DNA of 8,228 nucleotides from Oscillospiraceae bacterium (GCA_004556975.1 SFFD01000047.1:1-8228); one strand, 5' to 3'; positions 1-6,244 are shown, numbered from the stretch's first letter. Notes: generated by a model from the letters alone, not told the origin. Numbers and translations are program-made.

Positions 1-2
1 AG

Positions 3-65
3 ACAGTAACAGTCACAGTAGTTTGCTCTGCTGTGGCTGTTCTTGTATTTTATCCTGTTATATGA
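3..65 (+). CDS. Possible C-terminal end of an upstream membrane protein (partial)
   Basis: From position 3 one frame reads through about 20 codons to a TGA at 63-65. The peptide is rich in Val, Ala, Leu and Phe and ends in FYPVI, which looks like a membrane-spanning C-terminus. The start lies outside the window, so no family can be named. The +1 frame also gives a hydrophobic stretch here (from about 22 to the TAA at 112-114), so the frame is uncertain. This is only a reading-frame observation with no recognised domain. Confidence 0.25.
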   Translation, partial: TVTVTVVCSAVAVLVFYPVI

Positions 66-87
66 TAATATAGAACTGAACAGACCT

Positions 88-103
88 ACAAATCGGAGTT
101 TGT
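88..103. repeat. Left 16-base palindrome flanking the acetyltransferase cassette
   Basis: ACAAAT-CGGA-GTTTGT folds into a 6-bp stem (one T-G wobble) with a 4-base loop. It closely resembles the palindrome at 760-775: the reverse complement of this copy differs from that one at a single base out of 16. Both are preceded by CCT. No T-run follows, so it is not a typical terminator. It may mark the edge of an inserted segment or be a dispersed palindromic repeat. Confidence 0.5.
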
Positions 104-144
104 TGATGCGGTAAATTCCTATTCTCTGTGAGGGGGTGTTGTGT

Positions 145-210
145 ATGAAAGAGGTTGTAATAATTGAATCAGAAAAGAACACCAACAAAGGAGAAGTATT
201 AGTTGATTAG
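145..210 (+). CDS. Short leader ORF (21 codons) coupled to the acetyltransferase
   Basis: An ATG at 145 begins a 21-residue peptide starting MKEVVIIESE and ending in a TAG at 208-210. A purine-rich ribosome binding site (AGGGGGTG, 131-138) sits 6 bases upstream. Its last codons overlap the TTG start of the next gene at 203, the arrangement expected for translational coupling. The peptide is charged, has no membrane segment and matches no family I recognise. It could be a regulatory leader peptide, a tiny gene, or the remnant of a disrupted longer gene. It lies in AT-rich sequence with the acetyltransferase. No convincing promoter is visible; TATGATAATATA around 61-72 is the most -10-like stretch upstream. 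Confidence 0.4.
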   Translation: MKEVVIIESEKNTNKGEVLVD

Positions 211-727
211 AATTGAATTATTGTCAAAAGAAAATTTTAGGATAGATTCATTAGATAACTATATTAGAAAGCAGGATGTAAAAAGAGTATATCGAAAAAA
301 GAATGGGGAATATAGTCTAGTAGAATGCTCATATACAGAAGATTGGGATATGGAAAAAAGACGATCTGTCGCTAAAGATATTAGCAAAAAAGAATATATA
401 ACATATCTCGCATTAGATGGTGATAGAGTAGTTGGATTTATTGGGCTAATGAAAAAACTAAATGGTTCATATATGATTCTCGATTTGATGCAAGTATCTG
501 CAGAAGTTCGAGGGCATGGAATAGGCAGAAAACTGTTTGACAAAGGAAAAGAAGAGGCACGAAAAGCTGGTGCTGAGGCATTATATATTTCTGCCTGTTC
601 TTCTGAGGAAACTATAGCTTTTTATAATGCCATGGGTTGTAGCCTAACTGATAGTACTATAAAAGAAATTGCTGAAGATGAGCCATATGATTTACAAATG
701 ATATGTCCAGTAAACAGTGAGAGTTAA
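203..727 (+). CDS. GNAT family N-acetyltransferase
   Basis: Predicted cytoplasmic acetyltransferase of 174 residues that would move an acetyl group from acetyl-CoA to an amine; the substrate cannot be told from sequence. The central strand (GDRVVGFIGLM, about residues 73-83) leads into motif A, VRGHGIGRKLF (about 102-112), which matches the GNAT pyrophosphate-binding signature R/Q-x-x-G-x-G/A. Motif B follows as ISACSSEETIAFYNAMGC (about 127-144), with the typical FY-x-x-x-G ending. The TTG start at 203 is supported by AAAGGAGAAG at 187-196 at normal spacing and by the family-typical MIR opening. All 11 Arg codons are AGA, AGG or CGA, unlike the CGC-rich genes downstream, and the gene is visibly AT-rich, suggesting recent acquisition. 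Some relatives inactivate antibiotics (for example streptothricin-type enzymes), but I have no specific evidence of that here. Confidence 0.85.
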   Translation: MIRIELLSKENFRIDSLDNYIRKQDVKRVYRKKNGEYSLVECSYTEDWDMEKRRSVAKDISKKEYITYLALDGDRVVGFIGLMKKLNGSYMILDLMQVSAEVRGHGIGRKLFDKGKEEARKAGAEALYISACSSEETIAFYNAMGCSLTDSTIKEIAEDEPYDLQMICPVNSES

Positions 728-759
728 GTAATTGATATTTTATCTATGTAAAGAATCCT

Positions 760-775
760 ACAAATTCCGATTTGT
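760..775. repeat. Right 16-base palindrome flanking the acetyltransferase cassette
   Basis: ACAAAT-TCCG-ATTTGT is a perfect 6-bp stem with a 4-base loop, 32 bases after the acetyltransferase stop. Its loop TCCG is the reverse complement of the CGGA loop of the copy at 88-103, so the two copies are near-perfect inverted repeats (15 of 16) and also share the preceding CCT as direct repeats. It could act as a weak terminator for the gene before it, but there is no T-tract. Confidence 0.5.
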
Positions 776-788
776 CGAACAGATAAGG

Positions 789-905
789 GCGCACTTCTAT
801 ACGGGGTAATCCCCGTATGCGCGTCCTGCGGAGCGAATAGCCCGGACACCTGAATGCCCGGGCTGTATTGCGTCACTGCAGCCGAACAAGGGACTGTGTC
901 CCTTG
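789..905. repeat. Cluster of three GC-rich hairpins in a gene-free stretch
   Basis: Three perfect stems lie close together. ATACGGGG (799-806) pairs with CCCCGTAT (811-818) around a TAAT loop, with an outer GCGC/GCGC clamp at 789-792 and 819-822. AGCCCGG (839-845) pairs with CCGGGCT (858-864). CAAGGGAC (887-894) pairs with GTCCCTTG (898-905) around TGT. None is followed by a T-run, so they are not standard terminators. No start codon, ribosome site and domain come together into a gene here. The stretch may be a structured RNA, an intergenic repeat element or the scar of an insertion. It is much more GC-rich than the segment before it. Confidence 0.5.
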
Positions 906-938
906 CGCCGCAAAAGCGACTATCCTCTCAAAGAAAAC

Positions 939-965
939 GGCGTGACTTTCGCGGTCACGCCTTTT
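939..965 (+). terminator. Rho-independent terminator upstream of rbgA
   Basis: GGCGTGAC (939-946) pairs perfectly with GTCACGCC (954-961) around a 7-base loop and is followed directly by TTTT. An AAAA run lies just before the stem (934-937), so it could also work in the opposite direction. It isolates the rbgA operon from transcription entering from the left. Confidence 0.75.
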
Positions 966-1033
966 ATCTGTTTCACTGTCTTACAAACGCCCTGACAAAT
1001 TGCCGGGGGAGTATTTCTTTACGGAAAAAATTG

Positions 1034-1042
1034 TGGTATAAT
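1034..1042 (+). promoter_or_regulatory. Extended -10 promoter for the rbgA operon
   Basis: TGGTATAAT contains a perfect TATAAT box (1037-1042) preceded by TG one base upstream, the extended -10 form. The -35 position at a 17-base spacing (1014-1019, TTTCTT) is a poor match, which extended -10 promoters tolerate. It lies about 40 bases before the rbgA start and after the terminator at 939-965. The CTGACA at 992-997 is too far away to be its -35. Confidence 0.65.
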
Positions 1043-1083
1043 TATTATATAACAACTTTTTTAGAAAAGGAGGCGGTTTGTTA

Positions 1084-1956
1084 ATGGAAGCTGTTGACAT
1101 ACAGTGGTTTCCGGGGCATATGGCGAAAACCCGCCGGCTTATGAAAGCCAATCTGCCGCTTGTGGATGTTGTTGTTGAGATTACCGACGCGCGCGTTCCT
1201 GCTTCCAGCCGCAATCCGGAAATGAAAAACCTTGTGGGCGGCAAGCCTCGTGTGGTTGTGCTCAACAAATGCGATATGGCGGACGAAGCGCTGACCGCGG
1301 AATGGATTGAATACTACCGCGCAAACGGCGTAAAGGCCATAGCAATGGATTGCCGCAGCGGAAAAGGCCTGAATAAACTTGTTCCGACAGTCAAAGAGGT
1401 TATGAAAAAAGAGCTTGAAAAGCGCGCCGCAAAGGGAATGGAGGGCAAACCCATACGCATAATGGTTGTCGGAATCCCAAACGTGGGTAAATCCTCGTTT
1501 ATAAACAGAGTTGCAGGAGGAAAACGCACAAAGGTTGAGGACCGCCCCGGAGTTACCAGAGGAAAACAGTGGGTAACTCTTGAAAAGGGAATTGATCTTC
1601 TTGATATGCCGGGCGTTCTTTGGCCGAAGTTTGACGATAAAACCGTTGGCGAGCACCTTGCGTTTACCGGCGCAATTAAAGACGATATTCTTGATACGGA
1701 GCTTTTGGCAATGCGGCTTGCGGATTTGCTTAACCGCGAATGGCATTCGCTTCTTTGTGAAAGATATAAGCTTACGGATGAAGAAACGGCGGATATAGAG
1801 CCTTATGACCTGCTTTCGCTTATCGGAGCAAAGCGCGGAATGAAGGTTTCAGGCGGGGACGTTAATACCGAACGCGCCGCCGCAATGCTTCTTGATGAAT
1901 TCCGCGGCGGAAAAATCGGCCGCATAACCTTGGAGATGCCAAATGAGCTTGTATGA
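1084..1956 (+). CDS. rbgA: Ribosome biogenesis GTPase RbgA (YlqF)
   Basis: Circularly permuted GTPase of 290 residues that acts in the cytoplasm in late assembly of the 50S ribosomal subunit. The GTPase motifs appear in the permuted order typical of the family: G4 NKCD (residues 61-64), then G1 GIPNVGKS (130-137), the G2 threonine in GVTRG (T158) and G3 DMPG (174-177). The N-terminal WFPGHMAK holds the histidine (H12) equivalent to the catalytic His of Bacillus RbgA. The C-terminal part (about 200-290) matches the family's helical RNA-binding region. I chose ATG 1084 because AGGAGG at 1068-1073 is 10 bases upstream; a TTG at 1078 would be only 4 bases away. Its last 14 bases overlap rnhB, and the pair is commonly adjacent in Bacillota. 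Confidence 0.95.
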   Translation: MEAVDIQWFPGHMAKTRRLMKANLPLVDVVVEITDARVPASSRNPEMKNLVGGKPRVVVLNKCDMADEALTAEWIEYYRANGVKAIAMDCRSGKGLNKLVPTVKEVMKKELEKRAAKGMEGKPIRIMVVGIPNVGKSSFINRVAGGKRTKVEDRPGVTRGKQWVTLEKGIDLLDMPGVLWPKFDDKTVGEHLAFTGAIKDDILDTELLAMRLADLLNREWHSLLCERYKLTDEETADIEPYDLLSLIGAKRGMKVSGGDVNTERAAAMLLDEFRGGKIGRITLEMPNELV

Positions 1957-2539
1957 TTTTGAGCACGAGAAACACGCGCAGGGGTATAAATATATCTGCG
2001 GCGTGGACGAAGCGGGCAGAGGCCCGCTTGCGGGACCTGTTTTCGCTGCGGCGGTAATTTTGCCTGAGGATTATGAAATCGATGGGGTAAACGACAGTAA
2101 AAAGCTTTCCGAAAAAAAGCGTGAAAAGCTTTTTGACGAAATAATCGAGCATGCTCTGGCGTATTCTATAAAGAGCTGTGACAATTTTACCATTGATGAT
2201 ATAAATATTCTTGCCGCAACAATGCAAACGATGAAAAATGCGGTGGATTCTCTTACAATAAAGCCGGATATTGTTTTTGTGGACGGCAATCGCCTTCCTG
2301 AACTTGATATTCCGGCGGAATATGTTATCCACGGCGATGCCGTTTCCGCAAGCATTGCGGCGGCTTCCATTCTTGCAAAGGTAAGCCGTGACCGCTTTAT
2401 GTACGAAATGGATAAGAAGTATCCGGAATACGATTTTGCGAAGCACAAGGGCTACGGAACAAAGCTGCACTACGAAAAACTGCGCGAATTCGGCCCTTGC
2501 GAAATACACAGACTGACTTTTCTTAAAAAGATGCACTGA
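1943..2539 (+). CDS. rnhB: Ribonuclease HII
   Basis: RNase HII, 198 residues, a cytoplasmic enzyme that cuts the RNA strand of RNA-DNA hybrids and nicks at single ribonucleotides left in DNA, starting ribonucleotide excision repair. The signature VDEAGRGPLAGPV gives the first two metal-binding acids, D22 and E23; D114 in FVDGN and D132 in HGDAVSAS complete the D-E-D-D set. DSKKLS (51-56) and the IAAASILAKVSRDR block (138-151) are also typical, and the length is normal. ATG 1943 overlaps the rbgA stop by 14 bases, with TGGAGA (1931-1936) as ribosome site inside rbgA, so translation of the two is likely coupled. No sign of damage. Confidence 0.96.
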   Translation: MSLYDFEHEKHAQGYKYICGVDEAGRGPLAGPVFAAAVILPEDYEIDGVNDSKKLSEKKREKLFDEIIEHALAYSIKSCDNFTIDDINILAATMQTMKNAVDSLTIKPDIVFVDGNRLPELDIPAEYVIHGDAVSASIAAASILAKVSRDRFMYEMDKKYPEYDFAKHKGYGTKLHYEKLREFGPCEIHRLTFLKKMH

Positions 2540-2550
2540 AGGTGATTTTT

Positions 2551-2940
2551 TTGGTCACGGAAAACAGGCGACGCGGAAATCTGGGAGAAGATTTTGCCGC
2601 GGATTATCTTGAAAAAGAAGGCTATACAATCTTGGAGCGCAACTATGCCACAAAGCTTGGCGAGATAGATATAATTGCGCAAAAGGATAATTTCATTGCT
2701 TTTGTGGAGGTGAAGGCACGGTCGGAGGACTGCATGTACGCTCCGCGGGAGGCAGTGACCTTTTCAAAGCAGCGAAAGATATGTAAAGCTGCAATGCTTT
2801 ACAAAATGCGAAAGGGCTTTAATGCACGCCCAAGGTTTGATGTATTTGAAATAATATATGACAAGTATACTTTTGAGATAAAAAAGTTTAAATTTATAAC
2901 AAATGCTTTCGGAACGGAGGCTGTTCATGGATTTTATTGA
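2551..2940 (+). CDS. yraN: YraN family (UPF0102) nuclease-fold protein
   Basis: Small protein of 129 residues of the YraN/UPF0102 family, which has a restriction-endonuclease-like fold; its exact cellular role is not settled. The family core is clear: RGNLGEDFAADYLEKEGY (8-25), LGEIDIIA (36-43) and FVEVKAR (51-57), so the acid/acid/E-x-K set E13, D40, E53, K55 is present, with Q74 further along. I favour the TTG start at 2551 because AAGGTGAT at 2539-2546 is well spaced for it; the GTG at 2542 would have no ribosome site and would add only three residues. It follows rnhB by 11 bases and overlaps the dipeptidase by 14. The rnhB-yraN adjacency is conserved, and nucleic-acid processing is a reasonable inference. 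Confidence 0.9.
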   Translation: MVTENRRRGNLGEDFAADYLEKEGYTILERNYATKLGEIDIIAQKDNFIAFVEVKARSEDCMYAPREAVTFSKQRKICKAAMLYKMRKGFNARPRFDVFEIIYDKYTFEIKKFKFITNAFGTEAVHGFY

Positions 2941-3856
2941 TTTGCACTGCGACACCATTACGGAAGCCATGCACCACAGCGTAGATTTGACCGAGCCGCA
3001 CCTTAACATTCATCTTCCTGTGGCAAAGGAAATAGAGCGCCACTGCCAGTGCTTTGCCGTATATTGTCCTGATACCGTTCGCGGCGAGGACGCTTTTAAC
3101 TACTACACCATGGCAAAGCACTATTTTCAAAGGGAGCTTGCAAAGTTTCCGCAGCTTTTGGAGCAGATACATACCGCCGCGGATATTGACAGGATTACCG
3201 CAGAGGGCAAAACTGGGGCGGTGCTCACGGTAGAGGGCGGCGCCGTGCTCAACGGAAAAACTGAAAATCTTCGCGTGCTCAAGAATGACGGGGTAAAAAT
3301 GATTACTCTTACATGGAACGGAGAAAATGAGCTGGGCTGCGGCTCGTCAAACCAGACCAAAGGGCTTTCGCCATTCGGATTCGATGCAGTTAAAGAGATG
3401 GAGCGCCTTGGAATGATAATTGACGTTTCGCATCTTTCGGACGCGGGGCTTGACGACGTGCTCAAAACTGTAAGCGGCCCTGTGGCGGCAAGCCACAGCA
3501 ATCTGCGCTCCGTCTGCGGGTACAGGCGCAACCTTACGGATGAGCAGTTTTGTGAAATTGCCCGCCGCGGCGGCATTGTGGGAGTGAATTTTTACCGATA
3601 TTTTTTGAACAACGACGGCGAGCACGCAACGGTTCACGATATTGCACGACACATTGAGCATATGCTGGAGCTTGGCGGAGAAAATGCCGTTGCCATGGGC
3701 AGTGACTTTGACGGCTGCGACGGGGTAGACGGAGTTCGGGATATAAACGACATTCCGGCGCTTTATGAGACGCTTTGCGCCGAAGGCATTCCGAAAAGCG
3801 TGCTTAAAAAAATATTTTGGCAAAACGCGCGGGACTTTTTTGAACGTATGATTTGA
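2927..3856 (+). CDS. M19 family membrane-dipeptidase-like metallopeptidase
   Basis: Zinc dipeptidase of peptidase family M19 (renal/microsomal dipeptidase family), 309 residues with a TIM-barrel amidohydrolase-like fold. The metal ligands expected for the family are all visible: H7 and D9 in DLHCDT, E103 in TVEGG, H169 in IDVSHL, H190 in ASHSN, and D260 in GSDFDG. Relatives hydrolyse dipeptides, sometimes including D-amino acids. There is no signal peptide, so it is probably cytoplasmic despite the family name. ATG 2927 is 6 bases after GGAGG (2916-2920) and fits the FIDLHCDT opening; an upstream in-frame ATG at 2903 lacks such support. It overlaps yraN by 14 bases and is read as part of the rbgA operon, although its job has no obvious link to ribosome assembly. 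Confidence 0.93.
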   Translation: MDFIDLHCDTITEAMHHSVDLTEPHLNIHLPVAKEIERHCQCFAVYCPDTVRGEDAFNYYTMAKHYFQRELAKFPQLLEQIHTAADIDRITAEGKTGAVLTVEGGAVLNGKTENLRVLKNDGVKMITLTWNGENELGCGSSNQTKGLSPFGFDAVKEMERLGMIIDVSHLSDAGLDDVLKTVSGPVAASHSNLRSVCGYRRNLTDEQFCEIARRGGIVGVNFYRYFLNNDGEHATVHDIARHIEHMLELGGENAVAMGSDFDGCDGVDGVRDINDIPALYETLCAEGIPKSVLKKIFWQNARDFFERMI

Positions 3857-3878
3857 ATTCATAAAGGAGGTTATGCCG

Positions 3879-4568
3879 GTGGCAATTTGGGCAATGGCAG
3901 ATTTGCATCTTTCTCTTGGCACAGATAAGCCGATGGATAACTTTCACGGCTGGTATGACTATGTGAACCGAATTGAGCATAACTGGCGCGAAAATGTGGC
4001 GGAGGAGGATACGGTGGTTATTCCCGGCGATTTTTCATGGGGAATTGACCTTGAGGAGGCGCTGCCGGATTTTAGGTTTATCGAAAACCTTCCCGGAAAG
4101 AAGCTTATTATGAAGGGCAACCACGATTATTGGTGGACAACGCGCGCAAAAACGGAAAAATTCTTTAAAGAAAAGGGATTAAAAACAATAGAAATTCTCC
4201 ATAATAATTCAGTGCTTTGCGAAGGAAAGGCTCTTTGCGGAACTCGCGGCTGGGTTTTTATGCCGAATGAACCACATGATTTAAAAATTTCCGCAAGAGA
4301 AGCGGCTCGCCTTGAGCTTTCGCTTCAGGATTCGATGCATTTTCCGGATGCCGAAAAAGTGGTGTTCTTGCACTATCCTCCTGTTTATGCAAACGAAATG
4401 GTGCCGAATATTTTTGATGTGCTTTATAAATACAAAGTTAAGCGGGTATATTACGGACATATACACGGTGCGGCGCGAAGCGCAGCCAACGAAGGCGAAT
4501 ATATGGGAATAAATTTCAAACTTATTTCCGCCGATAACCTTGGATTTAAACTTTTTCCCATTGAATAG
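3879..4568 (+). CDS. Calcineurin-like metallophosphoesterase (COG1768-type)
   Basis: Predicted cytoplasmic phosphohydrolase of 229 residues with the full set of metallophosphoesterase motifs: ADLHLS (D8, H10), PGDFSW (D51), KGNHDYWW (N81, H82), FLHYPP (H165) and YGHIHG (H194, H196). The order and spacing fit the two-metal calcineurin-like fold. The DLHLS...KPMD and GNHDYWW wording resembles the predicted-phosphohydrolase family COG1768; its substrate is unknown. GTG 3879 is preferred as start because AAAGGAGG at 3863-3870 is 8 bases upstream, whereas ATG 3873 would be only 2 bases away; MAIWAMADLH is also the natural opening. It follows the dipeptidase by 22 bases and appears to be the last gene of the operon, but no hairpin terminator is visible behind it, only AT-rich sequence. 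Confidence 0.9.
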   Translation: MAIWAMADLHLSLGTDKPMDNFHGWYDYVNRIEHNWRENVAEEDTVVIPGDFSWGIDLEEALPDFRFIENLPGKKLIMKGNHDYWWTTRAKTEKFFKEKGLKTIEILHNNSVLCEGKALCGTRGWVFMPNEPHDLKISAREAARLELSLQDSMHFPDAEKVVFLHYPPVYANEMVPNIFDVLYKYKVKRVYYGHIHGAARSAANEGEYMGINFKLISADNLGFKLFPIE

Positions 4569-4619
4569 ACAAATTTCTTTTTAATTTTTTAATAAATAAC
4601 TGTAAATATTTAATTTAAT

Positions 4620-4658
4620 ACTGGTAATTTGCAAAATACTGTGATATACTATACCAGT
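4620..4658 (+). promoter_or_regulatory. tig promoter enclosed in an inverted repeat
   Basis: TGATATACT (4642-4650) is an extended -10 box (TATACT at 4645-4650). The matching -35 position around 4621-4627 is weak. The box lies between ACTGGTA (4620-4626) and its exact reverse complement TACCAGT (4652-4658), so the arms cover the -35 zone and the likely transcription start. That symmetry would suit a repressor operator, but the arms are short. The rest of 4569-4687 is AT-rich and contains no gene. Confidence 0.55.
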
Positions 4659-4687
4659 TGAAAAAGCATCTATCAGGAGGAAACACA

Positions 4688-6157
4688 ATGGAACTGACAC
4701 AATTTGAAAAGACCGGAACGAATGAAGCAAAGCTTACCGTTAAAGTCACTGCCGAAGAATTCGGACGTGCCGTTGACGCCGCAATAAGAGAAAAAGGCAA
4801 AAAGCTTACCGTTCCGGGCTTCCGCAAGGGAAAAGCTCCCAAAGCATTGCTTGAAAAAGCCTATGGCAGAGAATATTTTTATCAGGATGCAGTAAACGAA
4901 ACCTATGGTTACGCTTATGATATGGCTGTTAAAGAAGCTGATATTGTTCCCGTTGACCGTGCAAATATTGAGCTGGTTGATTGCTCTGAAGACGGATATA
5001 CATTTACTGCTGTTGTAACTGTAAAGCCGGAAGTTAAAGTAAAAGACTATAAAGGCATCAAAGTTACCAAAAATGTGAATGTTGTTTCTGATGAACAGGT
5101 TGACGCAGAGCTTAACCGCATGCTTGAAAGAAACGCCAGATATGTTGACGTTGAAGACAGACCTTCCCAAATGGGTGATATTGCCGAAATCGATTATGAA
5201 GGATTTAAAGACGGCGTAGCATTCGAGGGAGGAAAGGGCGAACACTATGATCTTACTCTTGGTTCCGGCTCTTTTATTCCCGGATTTGAAGAGCAGGTAT
5301 GCGGTCATAATGTCGGCGAAGAATTTGATGTTAATGTATCTTTCCCGGAAGATTATCCTTCTGAAGAACTTAAAGGTGCACCTGTTGTATTCAAATGTAA
5401 ACTTCATGCTATCAAGAGAAAAGAGCTTCCGGCTGCCGATGACGACTTTGCAAAAGATGTAAGCGAATATGATACTCTTGACGAACTTAAAGCAAGTATA
5501 AAAGACAAACTCCAGAAAAAAGCCGACGAAGATACCGACAGACAGATTGAAGAACAGCTTGTTGACGTTCTTATTGCAAATACCGAAGCAGAAATTCCGG
5601 AATGCATGTATGACGCAAGAATTGAAGACATGGCTTCCGACTTTGAAAACAGACTTGCACAGTCCGGTCTTACTCTGGATGAGTATCTTAAATATACCGG
5701 CGCCGATAAGGATGCTTTCCTTGCAGGGTTTAAGCCTCAGGCAGAGCGTCAGGTAAGAGTTCGCCTTGCTCTTGAAGCCATTGCACAGGCAGAAAACATT
5801 ACTATGACCAAAGAAGAAATGGATGAAGAGTTTAAAAAGCTTGCGGAACGTTATGAGATGAAAGAAGAACAGGTTCGTCAAATTGTTCCGGAAGAGGATC
5901 TTGCACAGGATCTTTGCGTTGAAAAGGCAATTAAACTTGTTCGTGACGCAGCAGAAGTTGTTGACGGCGCAGCTGACGACAAACCCGCAGAGGAAGCTCC
6001 CAAGAAAAAGCGTGCTCCGGCAAAGAAGAAAACTGCAGAGCCTGTAGCCGAAGAAGCTTCTAAAACAGAAGAATCAGCCGCCGAGGAAGAAGCTGCACCA
6101 AAAAAACGTGCGTCTCGCAAAAAGAAAAATGACGATATAGACCCTTCTATGGACTGA
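4688..6157 (+). CDS. tig: Trigger factor (ribosome-associated chaperone and prolyl isomerase)
   Basis: Trigger factor binds near the ribosome exit tunnel, shields nascent chains and catalyses proline isomerisation. All three domains are visible in 489 residues. The N-terminal ribosome-binding domain carries the GFRKGKAP signature at 44-51. The FKBP-type prolyl isomerase domain spans about 160-245 (DIAEIDYEGF, FIPGFEEQVCGHNVGE). The helical chaperone domain follows to about 425. The last roughly 60 residues (431-489) are a low-complexity tail of Lys, Glu, Ala and Pro with three basic clusters (PKKKRAPAKKK, PKKRASRKKK) and acidic stretches. Such tails occur in some Clostridia but are not part of the core enzyme. 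ATG 4688 has AGGAGG (4675-4680) 7 bases upstream; the in-frame TTG at 4658 has none. It heads the tig-clpP-clpX block. Confidence 0.96.
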   Translation: MELTQFEKTGTNEAKLTVKVTAEEFGRAVDAAIREKGKKLTVPGFRKGKAPKALLEKAYGREYFYQDAVNETYGYAYDMAVKEADIVPVDRANIELVDCSEDGYTFTAVVTVKPEVKVKDYKGIKVTKNVNVVSDEQVDAELNRMLERNARYVDVEDRPSQMGDIAEIDYEGFKDGVAFEGGKGEHYDLTLGSGSFIPGFEEQVCGHNVGEEFDVNVSFPEDYPSEELKGAPVVFKCKLHAIKRKELPAADDDFAKDVSEYDTLDELKASIKDKLQKKADEDTDRQIEEQLVDVLIANTEAEIPECMYDARIEDMASDFENRLAQSGLTLDEYLKYTGADKDAFLAGFKPQAERQVRVRLALEAIAQAENITMTKEEMDEEFKKLAERYEMKEEQVRQIVPEEDLAQDLCVEKAIKLVRDAAEVVDGAADDKPAEEAPKKKRAPAKKKTAEPVAEEASKTEESAAEEEAAPKKRASRKKKNDDIDPSMD

Positions 6158-6211
6158 TTCGCCCGTTTTCCACGGTTTCAGGAGAAACTGCAATATAATC
6201 GTTTGTATTGG

Positions 6212-6244
6212 AGGATCTCCGGAATATATTTCCGGAGGTCCTTT
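6212..6244 (+). terminator. Strong hairpin between tig and clpP (terminator or 5' leader structure)
   Basis: AGGATCTCCGGAA (6212-6224) pairs over 13 positions, with one T-G wobble, with TTCCGGAGGTCCT (6230-6242) around a 5-base loop. Only TTT followed by AT comes after it, so termination may be weak or partial. A TATAAT at 6194-6199 just upstream would start a transcript right before the hairpin, but it lacks a good -35. The structure therefore either partly ends tig transcripts or sits in the clpP leader. Confidence 0.6.

Noticed and set aside
88..775. Integron attC-like sites or a CRISPR array around the acetyltransferase
   Set aside because: The two palindromes lack the GTTRRRY/RYYYAAC core pair, and there are only two copies about 670 bases apart with a gene between, not a regular repeat-spacer series.
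992..997. CTGACA as a -35 box for the rbgA promoter
   Set aside because: It is 39 bases from the TATAAT box, far beyond a workable spacer, and no -10 box lies 16-18 bases after it.
854..1084. 76-residue open frame on the + strand
   Set aside because: It runs through a hairpin, the terminator at 939-965 and the rbgA promoter, has no ribosome site and matches no domain.
1081..1746. 221-codon open frame on the - strand opposite rbgA
   Set aside because: Shadow of the rbgA frame: no family resemblance and its extent follows the codon use of the + strand gene.
1862..2536. 224-codon open frame on the - strand opposite rnhB
   Set aside because: The + strand frame encodes all four RNase HII catalytic residues; the antisense peptide has no recognisable domain.
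4673..5881. Long (402 codons) open frame on the - strand opposite tig
   Set aside because: It is antisense to a clearly conserved gene, is rich in Phe, Ile and Asn with no domain, and is explained by the codon bias of tig.
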